Assembly (NCBI GenBank): GCA_012513595.1
Contig: JAAZBY010000128.1
Coordinates: forward strand, 1-5,016
Direction: 5' to 3'
DNA length: 5,016 bases
Origin: Chloroflexota bacterium
Lineage (GTDB): Bacteria > Chloroflexota > Anaerolineae > UBA1429
In this document: piece after piece, positions 4,739-5,016 of the stretch
Layout: each line of letters begins with the position of its first letter
Position numbering within the stretch: the first letter of the stretch is position 1
The notes under the pieces: model-generated
Seen by the model: only the letters and a program-made list of their open reading frames with translations
Database searches by the model: none
Told to the model about the DNA's origin: nothing
Position numbers and translations under genes: made by a program

Positions 4739-4863
4739 TTGTCATTCCGAGCGCAGCCGCCGGTCCGCCGGCCGGAATCTCGTCTTTGCCTAGCTTGCTC
4801 TGAGAAGCATATCGAAGACGAGGTCCCGGCCGGAGGCCCGGCTGCTGCGCTCGGGACGACAAG
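4738..4863. repeat. 126-bp inverted repeat with 50-bp arms (GTCATTCCGAGCGCAGC type)
   Basis: The left arm (4738-4787) and the reverse complement of the right arm (4814-4863) agree over their whole length with only scattered mismatches, sharing CCGAGCGCAGC, CCGGCCGG and CTCGTCTT. The loop of 26 bases contains a small GCTT/AAGC stem. GTCATTCCGAGCGCAGC-type repeats are known to me as a common dispersed intergenic element of several environmental bacterial phyla. It has no coding capacity. Confidence 0.85.
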
Positions 4864-4891
4864 GCGCTAGGCCTGCCGCGGCCGGACGGGC

Positions 4892-4980
4892 GCGAGCCCC
4901 CCGGATCGCAGCAGTCGGGCTCGCCGCCCTCAGACCCCCGGGGTCCCGAGCCCGTCTGCGGGCCAAGACCCCCGGGGGTC
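4892..4980. repeat. Cluster of GC palindromes upstream of the inverted repeat
   Basis: GCGAGCCC (4892-4899) pairs with GGGCTCGC (4917-4924) over a 17-base loop. GACCCC-C-GGGGTC (4933-4945) and the perfect 14-bp palindrome GACCCCCGGGGGTC (4967-4980) follow. The two near-identical palindromes, 34 bases apart, could be paired operators or part of a repeat. The stretch 4864-5016 holds no gene that I can support. Confidence 0.6.
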
Positions 4981-4995
4981 ATGATGCCGCCCGGC

Positions 4996-5016
4996 AAAAG
5001 CCGGCCGAAGCCGGCC
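4996..5016. repeat. GCCGGC decamers like those of the RAYT arms, cut by the window edge
   Basis: AAAAGCCGGC (4996-5005) and CGAAGCCGGC (5006-5015) match the decamer units of the RAYT right arm (811-850) in the same orientation. This indicates a dispersed family of which a further copy begins or continues beyond the window. Confidence 0.65.

Noticed and set aside
3672..4793. Plus-strand open frame of 373 codons opposite the phosphotransferase
   Set aside because: It shows low-complexity Gly/Arg/Gln/Val composition, no domain, and runs through repeats. The minus strand carries a complete kinase with all motifs.
4611..4997. N-terminal extension of the phosphotransferase frame
   Set aside because: The extra 129 codons translate the inverted repeat and palindromes. 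A good AGGAG precedes the ATG at 4610, which begins just before the kinase fold.

Overview
The window is a GC-rich bacterial chromosome segment. All three convincing protein genes and one candidate RNA gene lie on the minus strand. The mix of features recalls genomes such as those of Chloroflexota: dispersed hairpin repeats with ACAGGATT units, a GTCATTCCGAGCGCAGC-type inverted repeat, and a RAYT transposase. That assignment is an inference from repeat style and composition. No taxonomic marker gene is present.

Layout, left to right. Positions 1-890 form a self-contained RAYT (REP-associated tyrosine transposase) element. The HUH/Y1 transposase gene (191-739, minus) sits between near-identical inverted arms of about 50 bp, which carry GCCGGC decamer repeats and outer C5/G5 hairpins. 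Positions 941-1020 hold a 20-bp tandem triplet and a hairpin that matches one inside the RAYT element. Positions 1072-1416 appear to be a stand-alone noncoding RNA gene: a near-consensus sigma70 promoter (TTGACA-17-TATCTT) fires minus-strand into a roughly 312-nt structured segment. That segment is closed by an 11-bp terminal stem and followed by TTTT. I could not assign it to a known RNA class.

Positions 1499-2734 (minus) encode an MscS-type mechanosensitive channel with an unusual C-terminal ParB/Srx-like domain, started from a GTG with a strong Shine-Dalgarno sequence. Its promoter region contains six exact-period 19-bp tandem repeats, the last of which supplies the probable -35 box. Positions 2954-3596 are an A-B-A-B array of four roughly 170-bp units, each holding a large hairpin with arms made of 9-bp ACAGGATT units. 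This array fills the space between the channel gene and the upstream phosphotransferase gene (3597-4610, minus; APH/choline-kinase fold, substrate unknown). Upstream of that gene are a probable promoter, a 126-bp inverted repeat with 50-bp arms, several GC palindromes and, at the window edge, a second copy of the RAYT-type GCCGGC decamers.

The genes do not form an obvious pathway. The phosphotransferase and channel are codirectional but separated by the repeat array, and each has its own promoter-like sequence. The best candidates for new biology are the unassigned structured RNA gene with its own promoter and the channel-ParB fusion with a degenerate ParB signature.
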